DNA of 64,000 nt. Origin: Zygaena filipendulae (lineage: Eukaryota; Arthropoda; Insecta; Lepidoptera; Zygaenidae). The position numbers and the translations under genes were made by a program. The number at the start of each line of letters is the position of its first letter. The first letter of the stretch is position 1. Below are positions 1 through 11,536 of this stretch, piece by piece. Location: NCBI GenBank assembly GCA_907165275.2, contig OU015664.1, positions 9,882,001 to 9,946,000 of the forward strand. The letters run 5' to 3'. The notes beneath the pieces were generated by a model. It was given only the letters and a program-made list of their open reading frames with translations, made no database searches and was not told where the DNA came from.

Positions 1-34
1 TCTTATTTCTTCATCTGTGTGTTGAGAACTGAAT

Positions 35-326
35 AATGGGGATGTTGACTACTTTTGCAAATGAAAGTTAGAAAATAAAAAAAACAATATGCCCGTTTTT
101 TTTGCTTTTTCAAATAAATTAAAATATACAGAGGTAAAGCGCATTAAAGTTTAGGGTGAGGGGGTCGTGACGTCACTAACCGCTAAAACCGACATACTAA
201 CTGTCCGAATAGTTTCATTGTATCGCCGTTATTTTTTGATTACGTAAAAAAATAAAAAAATACGTGTCCAATATTATTTATTATTCTACAAGACAGACTA
301 AAAAAAAATTTGTCAACATGCCGATT
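35..326 (-). mobile_element. MITE of the TGACGTCA-carrying family, copy A
   Basis: This is a reverse-oriented copy of a repeat of about 330 bp, described in full at 6629. It starts AATGGGGATGTTGAC and ends GTCAACATGCCGATT, so the ends are inverted repeats. One perfect TGACGTCA octamer remains; the region of the second is partly deleted. Confidence 0.75.
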
Positions 327-1029
327 ATTATTTCTTGTAGACCATAGTATTTAACTGTTTAGTTTTAGTTTATTAACATTTAGAAGTTACTTTTTATTTA
401 TTTGACATTATAATGTAATATATAAGTTTTATTCTCCAACTTAACTGAGATATTCAGCAACGTCAGAAATCACGATCTGATAAATTCCAAGAGAGCATCA
501 TTTTACATATAGGTACTAACGAAGTCAAAGCATATTGGGCGTAGCTCAAATCCTGCCCTCCCTTTGTACTTACCCAAAGTTTACGCTAAAATCAAACACC
601 GTTTGTCAGGTGAAAGCGACGCGTATACCTACCGGGACGGATTTAGTCATTTCGATGGTAGGTAGGCAAACTACTAGCTTTTGAATTAATCTGTGGCGTC
701 ATACAGCAAACGACATAGTAGCATAACACGGTAGATTGTGATTTTGTGAACATTTCATCATTAGTGCACTGATTTTAACTCGTAATTCTCTATGCTAAAT
801 AAGTATTTTAATTACTCTCTTTGAATTTGTGCTAAAATCTGATTTGATATTTTAGTAAATTTAAACTTAGCGACGACCAAAAAATTGCTTACCTACTACT
901 TGTTCAAGAATTTGGTCGTAGGGATAGGTTCCAAATTGTCTCTTTTTTATAAAATTTCATGATGATCGGTGTTCATAAGTTAAGGCAAAAACAACAACAT
1001 AATGTTAGTTACGAATTACGATATATTTG
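327..1029. other. Intergenic stretch with nothing recognised
   Basis: AT-rich sequence. No open frame resembles a known protein, and I recognise no repeat shared with the rest of the window. Confidence 0.5.
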
Positions 1030-1195
1030 AGACTATGGCTGTGCCTTGCGGTTTCACCCACATGAATTGCTAAAAAAAGTAGCCTAGTACTCCTTATAAC
1101 ATCAGCTATCTGCCAGTGAAAGTCCCATTAAAATCAGTCCAGCCGTTTCCGAGATCAGCCGGAACAAACAGACAGACAGACAAAAATTTTAAAAA
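1030..1195 (-). mobile_element. Degenerate Helitron-like element, variant with 'CAGCCGTTTC' body
   Basis: It reads like the element at 7067: a decayed CCGCGGTTTCACCC end, then an AAAGTAGCCTA segment, a CAGTGAAAGTCCC segment, CCAGCCGTTTCCGAGAT and a CAGACAGACAGA run. The 73-codon open frame across it has no protein similarity I recognise and is taken as chance. Confidence 0.55.
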
Positions 1196-1239
1196 TTACC
1201 TAAATAAAACTCCATACCTTTATAGCGAAATAGTTGAAC

Positions 1240-3382
1240 TTTCTTCAAAATTTCGTAATGTTACGCAGAAAAGTTTATTTAGTATAATATTTAGAAATCC
1301 TCTATGTTTAACTAAACAACGTCACAGAAATCTGTAATTTTTTTTCTCGTAGGAAACGCTAAATGTGTGAGGCGTTATAACTCCATGGCGTATATAATAA
1401 TATAGAGGTGGTAAATATTTTCTCTCGACCGTTTTTCGCTCTAAACACGCCGTATCAATGAGGCATGCCTTTGGCGCATGCCTTTCTCCATTCTCAATGT
1501 GGGGCCTTTGTTCTATCCAACAATTCTACGAATATTTGTTATTTCAAATATTTTTCCTACCTACACAATCGTTCCCTCGACACGTCTGCAGGAATTTTCA
1601 TCGTACAGTAATTGAAAACGATCCCATCTCATTTTCATAAAACTTAAAAAAAAACGGGAAGAACTTACTTTAAATTCTGTTTGTCACTTGTCTTTTTATT
1701 TTATAATAGTAGTTTATGCAACTGTCATATAATGAAGGGTATTAAACACGAGTGTGAGTTTATGAAACGAGCGCAGCGAGTTTCATAATAGTAACGAGTG
1801 TTTTATTATGTATCTATAATATTTGTTTGTTGTTTATGTATCTATAATATTTGTGAGAGTCCATGATAAAAAGATGAACAAGAGATACGTTTACAATAAA
1901 TTATATCACACAAAAACATATTATTGTTTTCATTATCGTTACGCACCTAAACTACTAACTCACACCAAAAGTAATATCCGAAATATATTGCACGGATACG
2001 GCTGTATCTAGTTGTAGCTTCGGGAGGGAGAAAAAATCTCGGAGTCATATTTTAAAAGTTTCGTGATAATATTATTTATGTTTCAGGCCTGTAGTTCCCA
2101 TAAATAATATAACAGGAAATGTTTTGAAAAAAAAAAAAAACTAGTCATTACTTTATGAACTAGCTCCCCTTTTTCTTTATAAGTGTCTCATACGCTATTT
2201 ATAAAGAACAATTTTTGGATTATCACTGTAAAAATAACAAGGAAAACAGTAGGTACATACATTTATTATGGTTTAACCTTGCATTCGTTGATAAATACAA
2301 TACATACTGTACAGTACATACATACAATACATACAATACATACAATACATACTGTACAGTAGAGACAGTATTATAGGAGCGGCAAACCCGTCACGTTTTT
2401 CATACAAATTCATACGAATTCCATAAAATTTATCTTGAAACTTTTGATTTTACAGATTTAAGATTTGGTATCATTCGTTCAGTAAAGATCTCCAAAAAAA
2501 GTTAAAACTTGAGAAGTATCTTAATCTGGATATTGCTTGTTTAAAATTATTTCAGTCGAGACTTATTTCTTCTATGGTCTTACTAATTCACTGTCCCTTA
2601 AAAATAGCTTACTTTCTTACGACTCTCGACAAATGTTATAATGCAGCTGCTTATCGTCGCGAATACGAGTTTTCTTTCGGTTTTATGCTAATACGTATGC
2701 CGACTTACAAATAATGTTATTCTAACTGCTTGCGGAAATATTATAACACTTAGTGTTAGAATACAGTATTTTTCGTAGAAAGTGTCGTCTTTGTCGCTTT
2801 TCGTATAACTTTTTGCTATTAACTTACTAATACTACAGAAGTATCTTATTAAGAAAAAAAATCTCAACATCGATTTAGTTTTGAATGGAATTATTTAAAA
2901 ACACGACTTTTATAAAGGAAACTACGCTAGTTCATTTTTATATAAACTTCTTTCTTGTCCCGATATCCGGATATTTACCGATTGTGTTGCTGATTGTACC
3001 GTCTGTGTATTTTTTCTCACAAATTCGATACCTACAAAGGGGAGATCAGAACTCAATAACTGCAAAAACAGATATTCACATTACGCCACTGGGTCGAGAC
3101 AAAATTTATTACGAGCTCGGAGCTTTTATGACAAGGCTTTTGGAAGGTCAAGGTTGTAAGAAAATCTCCGCCTGGCAATGCAATGGTAGATACACGTGAA
3201 TATTTGTGGTTGTGACCACTTCGTTTGAAACATTAAAAGTAGGTATGCCCCCGCTTTTAGGGAAATGTTTCGTGGATATGTAAAAAAAAATTGATACTCT
3301 AGTCTATTCTATGCAAATATGTTCTATAGATACCTAATAAGGGTTATATAAATGATGGCTGCTTGCACGAAATATTGTGAAT
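1240..3382. other. Intergenic stretch, no supported gene
   Basis: AT-rich. It holds a small hairpin-like motif around 1755-1790 (TATGAAAC / GTTTCATA) and a CATACAATA-type simple repeat near 2300-2360. Open frames of 60-104 codons (for example 2885-3199) show no family features and are not called as genes. Confidence 0.45.
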
Positions 3383-3558
3383 TAGCTGTTCCCCGCCGTT
3401 TCACCCGCGGTAATTTCGGAGTTCCCGCGGGAATTCCGAGACGAAAAGTACCCTGTGTCCTTCTGTGTACTCCTGGCAACGTGTATGTAAAATTTCATGG
3501 TGATCGGTTGAGCCGTTAAGGAGTGAAAACTCCGAAATTAACGCGGGGAAACTGCTAG
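3383..3558. mobile_element. Chimeric Helitron-like element with two 3' ends facing outwards
   Basis: The left part is a reverse-oriented copy (CAGCTAA end, then CCGCGG/CCCGCGGGAATTCC, then TTTCATGGTGATCGGTTGAG). The right part switches to the forward 3' end (CTCCGAAATTAACGCGGGGAAACTGCTAG). Both termini are therefore hairpin/CTRR 3' ends, and the TC 5' terminus is missing. Confidence 0.6.
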
Positions 3559-3625
3559 ATACACGTAATCACAATGTTTATTAATCTATACAAACTTGCT
3601 TTATAAATATAATTTACCTTTGGAG

Positions 3626-3800
3626 TTTTATAAATGCGAATGTGAGTTTGTTACGCTCTCACGCCTTAACTGCGCAACCGATTATGGTGAAATTGCACAC
3701 ACGTTGTCAGGGGTTCAGATAAGGACATAGACGCTTTTTATATCGGGATTAACGCGGGAACGCGGATATTAACGCGGGTGAAACTGCAGGCAAGAGCTAG
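3626..3800 (+). mobile_element. Helitron-like element, 3' end intact
   Basis: Forward copy: TTTATAAATGCGAATGTGAGTTTGTTACGC at its start, ACACGTTGTCAGGGG in the middle, GCGGGTGAAACTGC and GAGCTAG at the end. The first bases of the 5' end have drifted. Confidence 0.65.
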
Positions 3801-4723
3801 TATTATGTAGAGCTTGTCTATACTAAAATGTCGCGCCCCTCCATCGGGTATACGCACACGCACAACCGTTGAAATATCGATACGACACATTTCATCACAA
3901 GTGCGCAATACTGTCGCCGCACTCAGAGATATTATCAATACATGATATCGCACATCTAAAATTGCTTATTAAGTAGTGGGGCGCGTCATTTTAGTTTAGA
4001 CAAGCTATATCTACCTACTAACCGAACCTACAACCTAACAGCGGTATTTTCTATCTTTATCATTATGCAAAACGCTCTTTGTAAACGGGCAAATTATATA
4101 ATTTGCCGTTACGGTCGCTGTCAAAGGAAAGATCAGGAGGGGTAAGAACGGCTTCCACGTAGTTATTTGTATTTTTCAATACTCGTTCGTTACACGGGCG
4201 AATGTAAATAAATAATGTAGCCTGTACCTTTTTATTTTATTCATTAAATATTTATTATTTCTTTTGCCTGTCCTTTGTTTGTATTATTAACGATGTTGAT
4301 TTTTGCAAAACTTTTTTTTGTTTTGTTTGTTTTCATCTTTCCCTGTGTTCATTGGAAACGATATCGAAGGATTCTGATTGTATTATTCTCCAGCTATTTA
4401 CCTTTCCTGATTCTTGTAAATAGATAGATAGATAATGTTTTGTCTGAGTTACATACGTATATTTATGTATATACGTAATTACGTATGTATTAGTGATTAT
4501 AGTTTGTATAGGTACCTAATATATTCTACTTATTCCTTTTTTTGCTATCTGGTAACCGGTTTTTTTCATATCTAATAAGTAGATACATTTTTCATCTTTA
4601 TTGGGGACCATTAACTTCCGTTTTCTATCTTTTGTATGACTGCACTAAAAGAACAAAAGGCAGACTTAACGTTAAGGGTATTTCTAAATATTGATGTACC
4701 TAGACATATATGTCTAATAACTA

Positions 4724-4903
4724 TTCTGTGCGGTTTCACCCGCGTTAAGTTCGGAGTGCCCGCGGGAACTCCGAAATAAATATCTGTAGGTACCCCAACG
4801 TGTATGCAAAATTTCGTCTAATCGGTTGAATAGTTAAGGCGCGAGAGTGTAACAAAAAACAAAATTACAAACAAACTTATATTCGCAATAATATTATTAG
4901 GAG
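4724..4903 (-). mobile_element. Helitron-like element, 3' terminus lost
   Basis: Reverse copy running from GTGCGGTTTCACCCGCG to AATAATATTATTAGGA. The CTAG terminus is missing and the middle is shortened. Confidence 0.6.
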
Positions 4904-5278
4904 CACTCTAAATAATACTGTATTTTTATTTATTTAAATATTGATCATTTTATCAGTAATTTATCTTAATAGACTGAAGCACTCGCACGTATGTATATAT
5001 ATTACCTCTAGGTACCTATCCGAGCGAATCACAGCGCCATAGAGTTAAGTAGGATGAACTAGACAGTTACAAATAGAACAGCTTAATGCAACGATTGGGC
5101 CTGAACTATGGCCGTCGTTATGCGGATACATGCCTCCGAGTAATGTCCTCCCTTGCCGCTAATGCGCAATGGAAGTGGCCAGTCTGTATGTAGCTTGAGG
5201 GTCCAGCTGGGAGCTGTGAGACATATTATATAACATATAAATATTTGGTTTAAATAATAATCCTAACATATGTTATCT

Positions 5279-5463
5279 TAATATATATAAATCACGTGTC
5301 ACGTTGTTTGTCCGCGATGGACTCTGAAACTACTGAATCGATCATGGTGAAATTTGATCACTATGTTGTATTTGGTCCAACTTAAGAGATAGGATAGTTT
5401 TTATCCCGGAATTCCAACGGGAACTCCGAAATTATCGCGGATGAAATCGCGGGGGACAGCTAG
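5279..5463 (+). mobile_element. Helitron-like element, TATATATAAATCACGTG subfamily
   Basis: Starts TAATATATATAAATCACGTGTCACG and ends GACAGCTAG after a GCGGATGAAATCGC hairpin. The same subfamily appears at 29243 and, reversed, at 35993 and 59343. Confidence 0.75.
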
Positions 5464-5763
5464 TATATATTATAAAACAAAGTCCTCCACCACGTCTCTC
5501 TGTCTGTCTGTTCGCGATAAACTCAAAAACTACTGAACATATTTTCATACGATTTTCACCGATAGAGAGTGATTCATGAGGAAGGTTGAGGTATATAATT
5601 TGTGAAGGTTTTGTGTAAATTGATTGAAATCTAACGATCATTGTTGGAAGTGTCGGAAAAAGTCAAGCCGCCTACGTTGTCAAGGGTCCGAAAAAGGCCA
5701 CAGGGTACTTTTTATCTCGGCATTCCTGAAATTAACGGGGATAAAACTGTAAGGAACAGCTAG
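5464..5763 (+). mobile_element. Second Helitron-like element, directly abutting the previous one
   Basis: Begins with TATATTATAAAACAAAGTCC, contains TCTGTCTGTCTGTTCGCG and ACTACTGAAC, and ends GGAACAGCTAG. It follows the CTAG of the upstream copy without spacer, in the same orientation. About 100 bp of unrelated sequence sits inside it. Confidence 0.65.
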
Positions 5764-6185
5764 TACCTCAATAAAAAAAACCAACCTTAAGTATATAACA
5801 TGTGGTAAAAGTAACTGCAATTATTTAAAGGGCTAAAAGTATACATTGTAAGAAATAGGATTAGCGAAAAAATAATATGATAAGTACTGTAGTTTTTCAG
5901 AATGTGAGTAAAATAAATTTATTGAAAAATCATTAAAGTTACATTCATAAGGTACACAATACACAAAGCTCACTTATACGTATACAAGGCACGCGTCACG
6001 CACACAGCGAGCGATGGATCAGCTTTTCAGCTCGATCGAGGTCACTGACCTTAAGATAACGGCGCGCGGCGAGGTGTGTGTAAAGCGATTGAGCGGCGAG
6101 AGTTTGTTTCCTTTTTGATTTATTTATTTTGTTTGAAAAAAAATATATTTAATTTTAAAAATATTTAAAAAGCTAATTTTACGTC
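5764..6185. other. Unassigned stretch, partly GC-richer
   Basis: The part near 5990-6110 (around GCGAGCGATGG and GGCGCGCGGCGAGG) is richer in GC than its surroundings. I see no open frame of note and cannot assign it to a repeat family. Confidence 0.4.
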
Positions 6186-6400
6186 AAGTTATCAAAATTC
6201 AAAATATCTTTATTACTTAGGATCGAAACAATCACTTATAATCGTCAAAGTTCTTAAAATTAAATTGAAATTACCGTCAGTTCGGAACTCGCGCTCTACT
6301 GAGAAGAAATGACAAGAAACTCAGCAGAGTTGTCTTTTTATGATTGGTACAGTCAGGTAGAAGTACCGACGACTTACTTATAAAATAGGATTACAAAAAA
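6186..6400 (-). repeat. Dispersed lepidopteran repeat (retroelement 3'-end type)
   Basis: It carries CTTTATTACTTAGGATCGAA, TTACCGTCAGTTCGGAAC, CGCGCTCTACTGAGAAG and CAAGAAACTCAGCAGAG, a set I know as a very common lepidopteran dispersed repeat. Assignment to a particular LINE or SINE is not possible from this single copy. Confidence 0.55.
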
Positions 6401-6628
6401 TAAATAAATAAACAGAGAAAATAATTCATTTCCAAACATATAATATGTATAGGGAACCCAAAAATCATCGCAAACACCCCACTCTCTTGGATAGTTTTTA
6501 ACAGACCATCTACTTTTGGGTATAATATGTCACTCTGTGGGATCCACTGGTCAGTGGCAATAGGAGGATACTTAGTTATAAAGTGAACAACGGGAAAGGA
6601 AAAGCGTTTATTCCATACAAAGTCGTAC

Positions 6629-6959
6629 AATGGGCATGTTGACTAATTTTTATTATTTAGTCCGTCTTGTAGATTATTAAAAAATATTGGACACGTATTT
6701 TTTCTTTTTTTACGTAATCGAAAAATAACGGCGATATATTGAGTCGAAATTTCGCGTGACGTCATTATTCTGACAGTTTGTATGGCGGTTTTAGCGGTTA
6801 GTGACGTCATGACCCCCTCACCCTTAACTTTAATGCGCTTTATCTCTGTATATTTTAATTTATTTGAAAAAGCAAAAAATACGTGTCTATTGTTTTTTTA
6901 TTTTCTAACTAACGGACTAATTAGAATTTTGATTTTCAAAAGTAGTCCACATCCCCATT
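6629..6959 (+). mobile_element. MITE of the TGACGTCA-carrying family, full-length copy B
   Basis: The reference copy, 331 bp. The left end AATGGGCATGTTGACTAATT is inverted at the right end as CATCCCCATT with GTAGTCCAC inside. The similarity of the two ends reaches inwards past AGTCCGTC and the GACACGTATTTTTT motif. Two perfect TGACGTCA palindromes lie at 6757-6764 and 6802-6809. It has no coding capacity. The target duplication is unclear, so I leave the superfamily open. Confidence 0.8.
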
Positions 6960-7066
6960 AATGTGTTCCTATGTTTTCTTCCTGAATAATGACACTAGAA
7001 TCAAATATTTTTTTCCACAATACAAATTATTTTTAGCCACTTTCCTGTTTGGTTTTATATTTTAAC

Positions 7067-7232
7067 TATAGCTGTGCCCCGCGGTTACACCCGCGTGAGT
7101 TTCGGAATTCCCGCAGGAACTATTTTTTTCTAAAATAAAAGTAGCCTAAGTTACCAGCATCTGCCAGTGACAGTCCCGTTAAAATCGGTCCAGCCGTTTC
7201 AGAGATTAGCCGAAACAAAACGACAGACAGAA
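7067..7232 (-). mobile_element. Helitron-like element, variant with 'CAGCCGTTTC' body
   Basis: Reverse copy: TATAGCTGTGCCCCGCGG, TTACACCCGCG, CCCGCAGGAAC, AAAGTAGCCTA, CCAGCCGTTTCAGAGATTAG and an ACGACAGACAG run ending in poly(A). Confidence 0.65.
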
Positions 7233-9009
7233 AAAAAAAAAAAAATCCTTTTTTTGTGTACGTACTTACCATATGCATTTAGTGAAAAGCTGTTAATTTG
7301 GAATTACAAACAGAACTTAAATTTTATTTATATGTATGGATTAGATATAGATTTTTATGAGAGTTAGAAACCTTTTCAAATGACTAAAATTGCCCAATTA
7401 CATCACCATCATCGGGCGTCCAGAAATCAATATGACAAATATAAAAACCACAGACAGCAAAAATCTGCAGTTAGCTCTCCTGCAGTCTAGGTACTCACCC
7501 TAGGTTTAAGGGAATAAGGAAAGTGGCACAATAGAATTGTAACAAACCCTACTCTTCCTAATTACTTTCAGCACATCCTTTCCTTTTGAAAGATATTGTT
7601 ACCAGTAACTGTAACCAGTAGAAAAGTAAAAACAAAAAATCTCTTATCACTCATTACAACTACGAGTACTATCCATTGTGCATAAAACCCAATTTCATAT
7701 TCAATATGTACAAATCTTTTATCTACAACACAAGGTTTCCCAGTGCGCTACGAGTGCAAAATAGAAACCAAATATACTCGTACATTCAAGAGCGAGTTGT
7801 TCAGCGGGTGTTTCAGTATTCTGAAGCGCATAAAAGTGTTGCGTTCACCTTTTGTTGCGAGCACGGCGTAATATGAAAAGATGATAACATGCAGATAGAC
7901 TAGCTATTTAATGGCTTACATCGTTCAGTAAGAAACACGGTAGTTTCACAAGAAATTCGCGGTAAGTTTAAAAGAGGAAAAGATTTATGAAATTTTTACC
8001 TCGACATAGGCTTGTGCCACCCAAATGCTCCTATTGTGTGAAAAAAGTTACCCACAATGGGAAAAGTTGGAGTGTTTTGTGTATTGGTCGCATCATTCGA
8101 ACTTCTGGATACTTGTTTATACTTTAAATGACATTAGATAACAAGACAAACCGAATCAGATAGATCAATCGATTGACTGACATAGCAACAATTAACCAGG
8201 TTGCAGAGTGAAAGCCATACCGAACACACGCGTGTCACGTGAAGTCTTCGTTATTTCAGTCACTTTTCTACATCTATTTTGGACCCCGAGCAGGAAACTG
8301 GCTTTGAAGAGAGCCATGTTTTATCTTGGGGAACAATCTAACATTGTCAAAATTTTTATCACTAAGAAACGTTGTCATTGGCAAATTATAATTATAGACG
8401 CCATTATTAAAGAAGAAGAAGAAGAACAATCAACCAATTGAAACGTGTAATTTCGACTACCATTTGTGAACACCCACCCATTTATAATTTTAAATCCGGG
8501 TGTTGTGAGAATTAAGTGAAATAAAAAATATTTATCAGAAAAAAAAAACTAAAACACAACGCTTCAATAAAATTTGGATCAAGCTAAAAATCTACACGGA
8601 TTATGCAACACGTACAAGGAATACAATAATATGTTGTTACACTTCAACAACAACAAACAAATTCGCCCCTAATTCCGATACCAGAAAAATGTGTTACAAC
8701 TTACAATACAAAAACAAGTTCTACAAAGTCGCTACACAGCATTCGCAACATCCATCCTTGGATTAAAACTCAACTCAACATTTATATTAATTACAAAGAA
8801 AGCGCGAAACGTGAAATTAAGTTCATTCTGTTTAATTAATGTCGAGGATACGGAGTAAAATTTCTCCTTAAAAAAATATTCACCAGCAGATTACCCCCGA
8901 GGTTAGGGGCTGCTAAATTATAATAATCTTTCCACCAAAGCTTCTATTGCAAACGGATTTTTCGTGATTCTTTAATTGTTATGGATGGTTTTTTTAATAT
9001 CACCTATCT
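7233..9009. other. Intergenic stretch, no supported gene
   Basis: Contains a short GAA microsatellite near 8410-8427 and scattered open frames of 66-77 codons without family features. No shared repeat recognised. Confidence 0.45.
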
Positions 9010-9214
9010 GGATATACACCCGCCGTTTCACCCGCGATAATTTCGAAGATCCCGCAGGAATTCTAGGACAAAAAGTACCCTATGTCCTTCTCTGTACCCC
9101 TGACAACGTGCATGCAAAATTTCATGATGGTTGAGCCATCTAGGCGTGATAGCGTATCAGACAGACAGACAGACAGACAGAGTTACTTTCGCATTTTTAA
9201 TATTAGTATAGGGA
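9010..9214 (-). mobile_element. Helitron-like element
   Basis: Reverse copy from CGCCGTTTCACCCGCG to TTTTAATATTAGTATAGGGA, with a CAGACAGACAGACAGACAG run at the 5' side. Its 3' terminus has drifted. Confidence 0.65.
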
Positions 9215-9329
9215 TAGTAAGGATAATGAGAATATTTTAATTTAATTATCACATATACCTACTTACAGGGGCAATGTAATTAAGAATGTAGAATACTGAG
9301 AATTGACACACAAAGTATAGGTACTCTAT

Positions 9330-9549
9330 ATTATCCTTTTCTGTAAGTACCCCTGACAACGTGTAGACAAAAGTTCACGCGATTTCTCCGACATTAATAT
9401 CGAAGTTCCTGCAGGAATTTCGGGATAAAAAACATCCTATCTCCTTTCTTGCACCCCTGACAAAATTTAATGATGGTCGGTCGAGTAGTTAATGCATGAA
9501 AAGGTAACATTATATTCTGTGCTTTCGTATTTATAATATTAGTAGGGAT
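9330..9549 (-). mobile_element. Helitron-like element, rearranged
   Basis: The CCCCTGACAACGTG segment occurs first, followed by a second unit (TTAATATCGAAGTTCCTGCAGGAATTTCGGGATAAAAAACATCC to ATTTATAATATTAGTAGGGA). This suggests a partial duplication of the 3' half. Confidence 0.55.
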
Positions 9550-9558
9550 AAAGATCAG

Positions 9559-9915
9559 GGCCCTTATTCACTATGACCGACAACATGTCTTGCCCATAAC
9601 GTGCGTCCAAAAAACGCATTCCCAAACGTTCTAGATGCCAAAATATCAGATATTATTATTCTTTATGCCCTAAGAAACGTTGTGAATGTATTTTTTTTGG
9701 AATAAAACTTGTTACTTTTTTTTTTTTTAATTTATTGAGGTTAACAAACGGTAGTCACATTGTTACATAACTAAAAGTAATAAAATGCAACTAGTAATAA
9801 ATGTGCCACCAGCACCGTCAACCACATATTACTAAATGTTTGATTACGCGGGCAAGACAATTTTTGCGCCGCGTTAACTTAACGCGCCATGTTATGGTCA
9901 TAGTGAATAAGGGCC
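9559..9915. mobile_element. MITE with GGCCCTTATTCAC termini and CAG target duplication
   Basis: The termini GGCCCTTATTCACTATGACC and GGTCATAGTGAATAAGGGCC are inverted repeats. CAG is present on both sides (9556-9558 and 9916-9918). A 3-bp duplication with GG-starting ends fits the PIF/Harbinger group, although CAG is not the usual TWA. A poly(T)-led segment from about 9716 may be a later insertion. Second copy at 44431. Confidence 0.75.
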
Positions 9916-10054
9916 CAGACCTTATTCGGTTTAACATAATCTGGTTTTTGTTGCGATATACTCGTATTTATTAAAGTCTAGACATTGATCTAGGATAACA
10001 AGGTCTCCTTGAACGTTGGAGGATACCTATTAAGACCCTTGATATTTTAAGTTA

Positions 10055-10377
10055 CTAGCTGTTGTACACAGTATCACCCACGTGAGTTTCAGGATTCCTG
10101 AAGTAGCCTAATTTTCTCCTTAGAAATTTAACACCAGCTAATTAACAGTGAAAGTCTCGTCAAAATTCGTCCAAATGTTTATTTATTTATTTATTCTTTA
10201 TTGCACAGTAAGTACAAATGGCGAACTTAATGCCTTGCTTAATGCAAATGTTTCTGCGTGGGTTTCGAAATTCCCGCAGGATCTCTTTATATCAGGCATT
10301 TGCGGACGCAGGCAGAACAACCCGCCAAAGTTTCATCACAACAGAACCAATGGTTTCGAAACGCATAGACGACAGAC
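10055..10377 (-). mobile_element. Helitron-like element split by an internal insertion
   Basis: CTAGCTGTTGTACAC at 10055 starts a decayed reverse copy that runs to TTCGTCCAAATG. A TTTA microsatellite and a CTTTATTGCACAGTA dispersed repeat (about 10178-10250) follow. Another unit then resumes (GGGTTTCGAAATTCCCGCAGG, then CATAGACGACAGAC). Open frames across it are not genes. Confidence 0.5.
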
Positions 10378-10734
10378 ATAGGTACAAACATTCATTTTTA
10401 TTTATAAATAAAGAAGATTCACAAAGTTTTAACTAAAGAGGATTCTTGTCATAACAGACGGGTGTCCAGCTTAGAGTCAGGATCTTATGGACTTGACTAA
10501 ATAATTGTTTAGTAAAAAAAAAAACTAAGTAGATACATAATAATAATTTTTGACTTAACGCTGCGGTAGATTTTTGTCGGGCGTTATTAAGTTAGTTGCG
10601 GGAAAAAAGCTGGTATGTATAAAAACAGACAAACAAACAAATAAACCAACATTTGTATTTATTTATTATATTTTATTTATACATATAAGGATTCTAGGTA
10701 AATCTTCAAATTTGATGTGTGTTTTACCTTTTTA

Positions 10735-10783
10735 AATTAAATATCTTAAAAGTTTTTTTAAGATATTTAATTTGAGTTTAACT
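10735..10783. repeat. Short perfect inverted repeat
   Basis: AAATTAAATATCTTA is repeated as TAAGATATTTAATTT after a short T-rich loop. Confidence 0.6.
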
Positions 10784-10846
10784 TTAGTGAGGCTTTGATA
10801 TATTAAATTTGACTCTATCACATATCTTTATATTTTTTTACATAAA

Positions 10847-11032
10847 ATATTATAAAATGTAGTCGCTTCCGCTGTTTGTTCTTGATAAACTCAAAAACTA
10901 CTGAACGGATTTTCATACAGTTTTCACCAATAGATAGAGTGATTCACGAGGAAGCTTCATATCTATAGTTTATCCTGGAATTGCCGCAGGAACTCTGAAA
11001 TTACCGCGGGTCAAACCGAGGGGGACAGCTGG
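10847..11032 (+). mobile_element. Helitron-like element
   Basis: Starts AATATTATAAAATGTAG, carries AACTCAAAAACTACTGAACGG, and ends ACCGCGGGTCAAACCGAGG then GACAGCTGG. CTGG fits the CTRR terminus. Confidence 0.7.
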
Positions 11033-11263
11033 TACTTACTATAACAATAGCATTTGTAACGGTGACTGAGTTGCCCATTTGCATATTGTATTTGTGTAAA
11101 CTACCTATCTAATGTTATGTTTTCATCGTAACATTGATTGTTTAGTGCGAATGAGAACATCGAACAAACGTTACAATGCTAATTGGAATACTGGTATATT
11201 CTCACGTAGGTACCTGTATAATTAATACTACTATAGCTGTTACTCATGGTTTCGGCCGCCTTA

Positions 11264-11450
11264 ATGTTGACTAATTTTTATTTTTTAGTCCGTCTTGTAG
11301 ATTATTAAAAAATATTGGACATGTATTTTTTTTTTACGTAATCAAAAAATAACGGCGATGTATTGAGTTGAAATTTCGCGTGACGTCACTATTCTGACAG
11401 TTTGTATGGCGGTTTTAGCGGTTAGTGACGTCACGACCCCCTCACCCTAA
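11264..11450 (+). mobile_element. MITE of the TGACGTCA-carrying family, 3'-truncated copy C
   Basis: Begins ATGTTGACTAATTTTTA and stops after CCCCCTCACCCTAA. Both TGACGTCA octamers are perfect. Confidence 0.75.
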
Positions 11451-11536
11451 AAAAAACCTTCGAAAGCTGAAATTCCTTTATATTGCTGAAAACCATAGAT
11501 ATAGCCATAATTGTAAATAATATTATAATAATGGTT

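Noticed and set aside
2885..3199. 104-codon frame with a hydrophobic N-terminal half
   Set aside because: Could pass for a small membrane protein, but there is no family match, no splice or promoter context, and AT-rich DNA readily yields such segments.
9160..9182. Short CAGACAGA runs as independent microsatellites or a CRISPR-like array
   Set aside because: They recur at one fixed place in the Helitron-like element, so they belong to it. There are no spacers.
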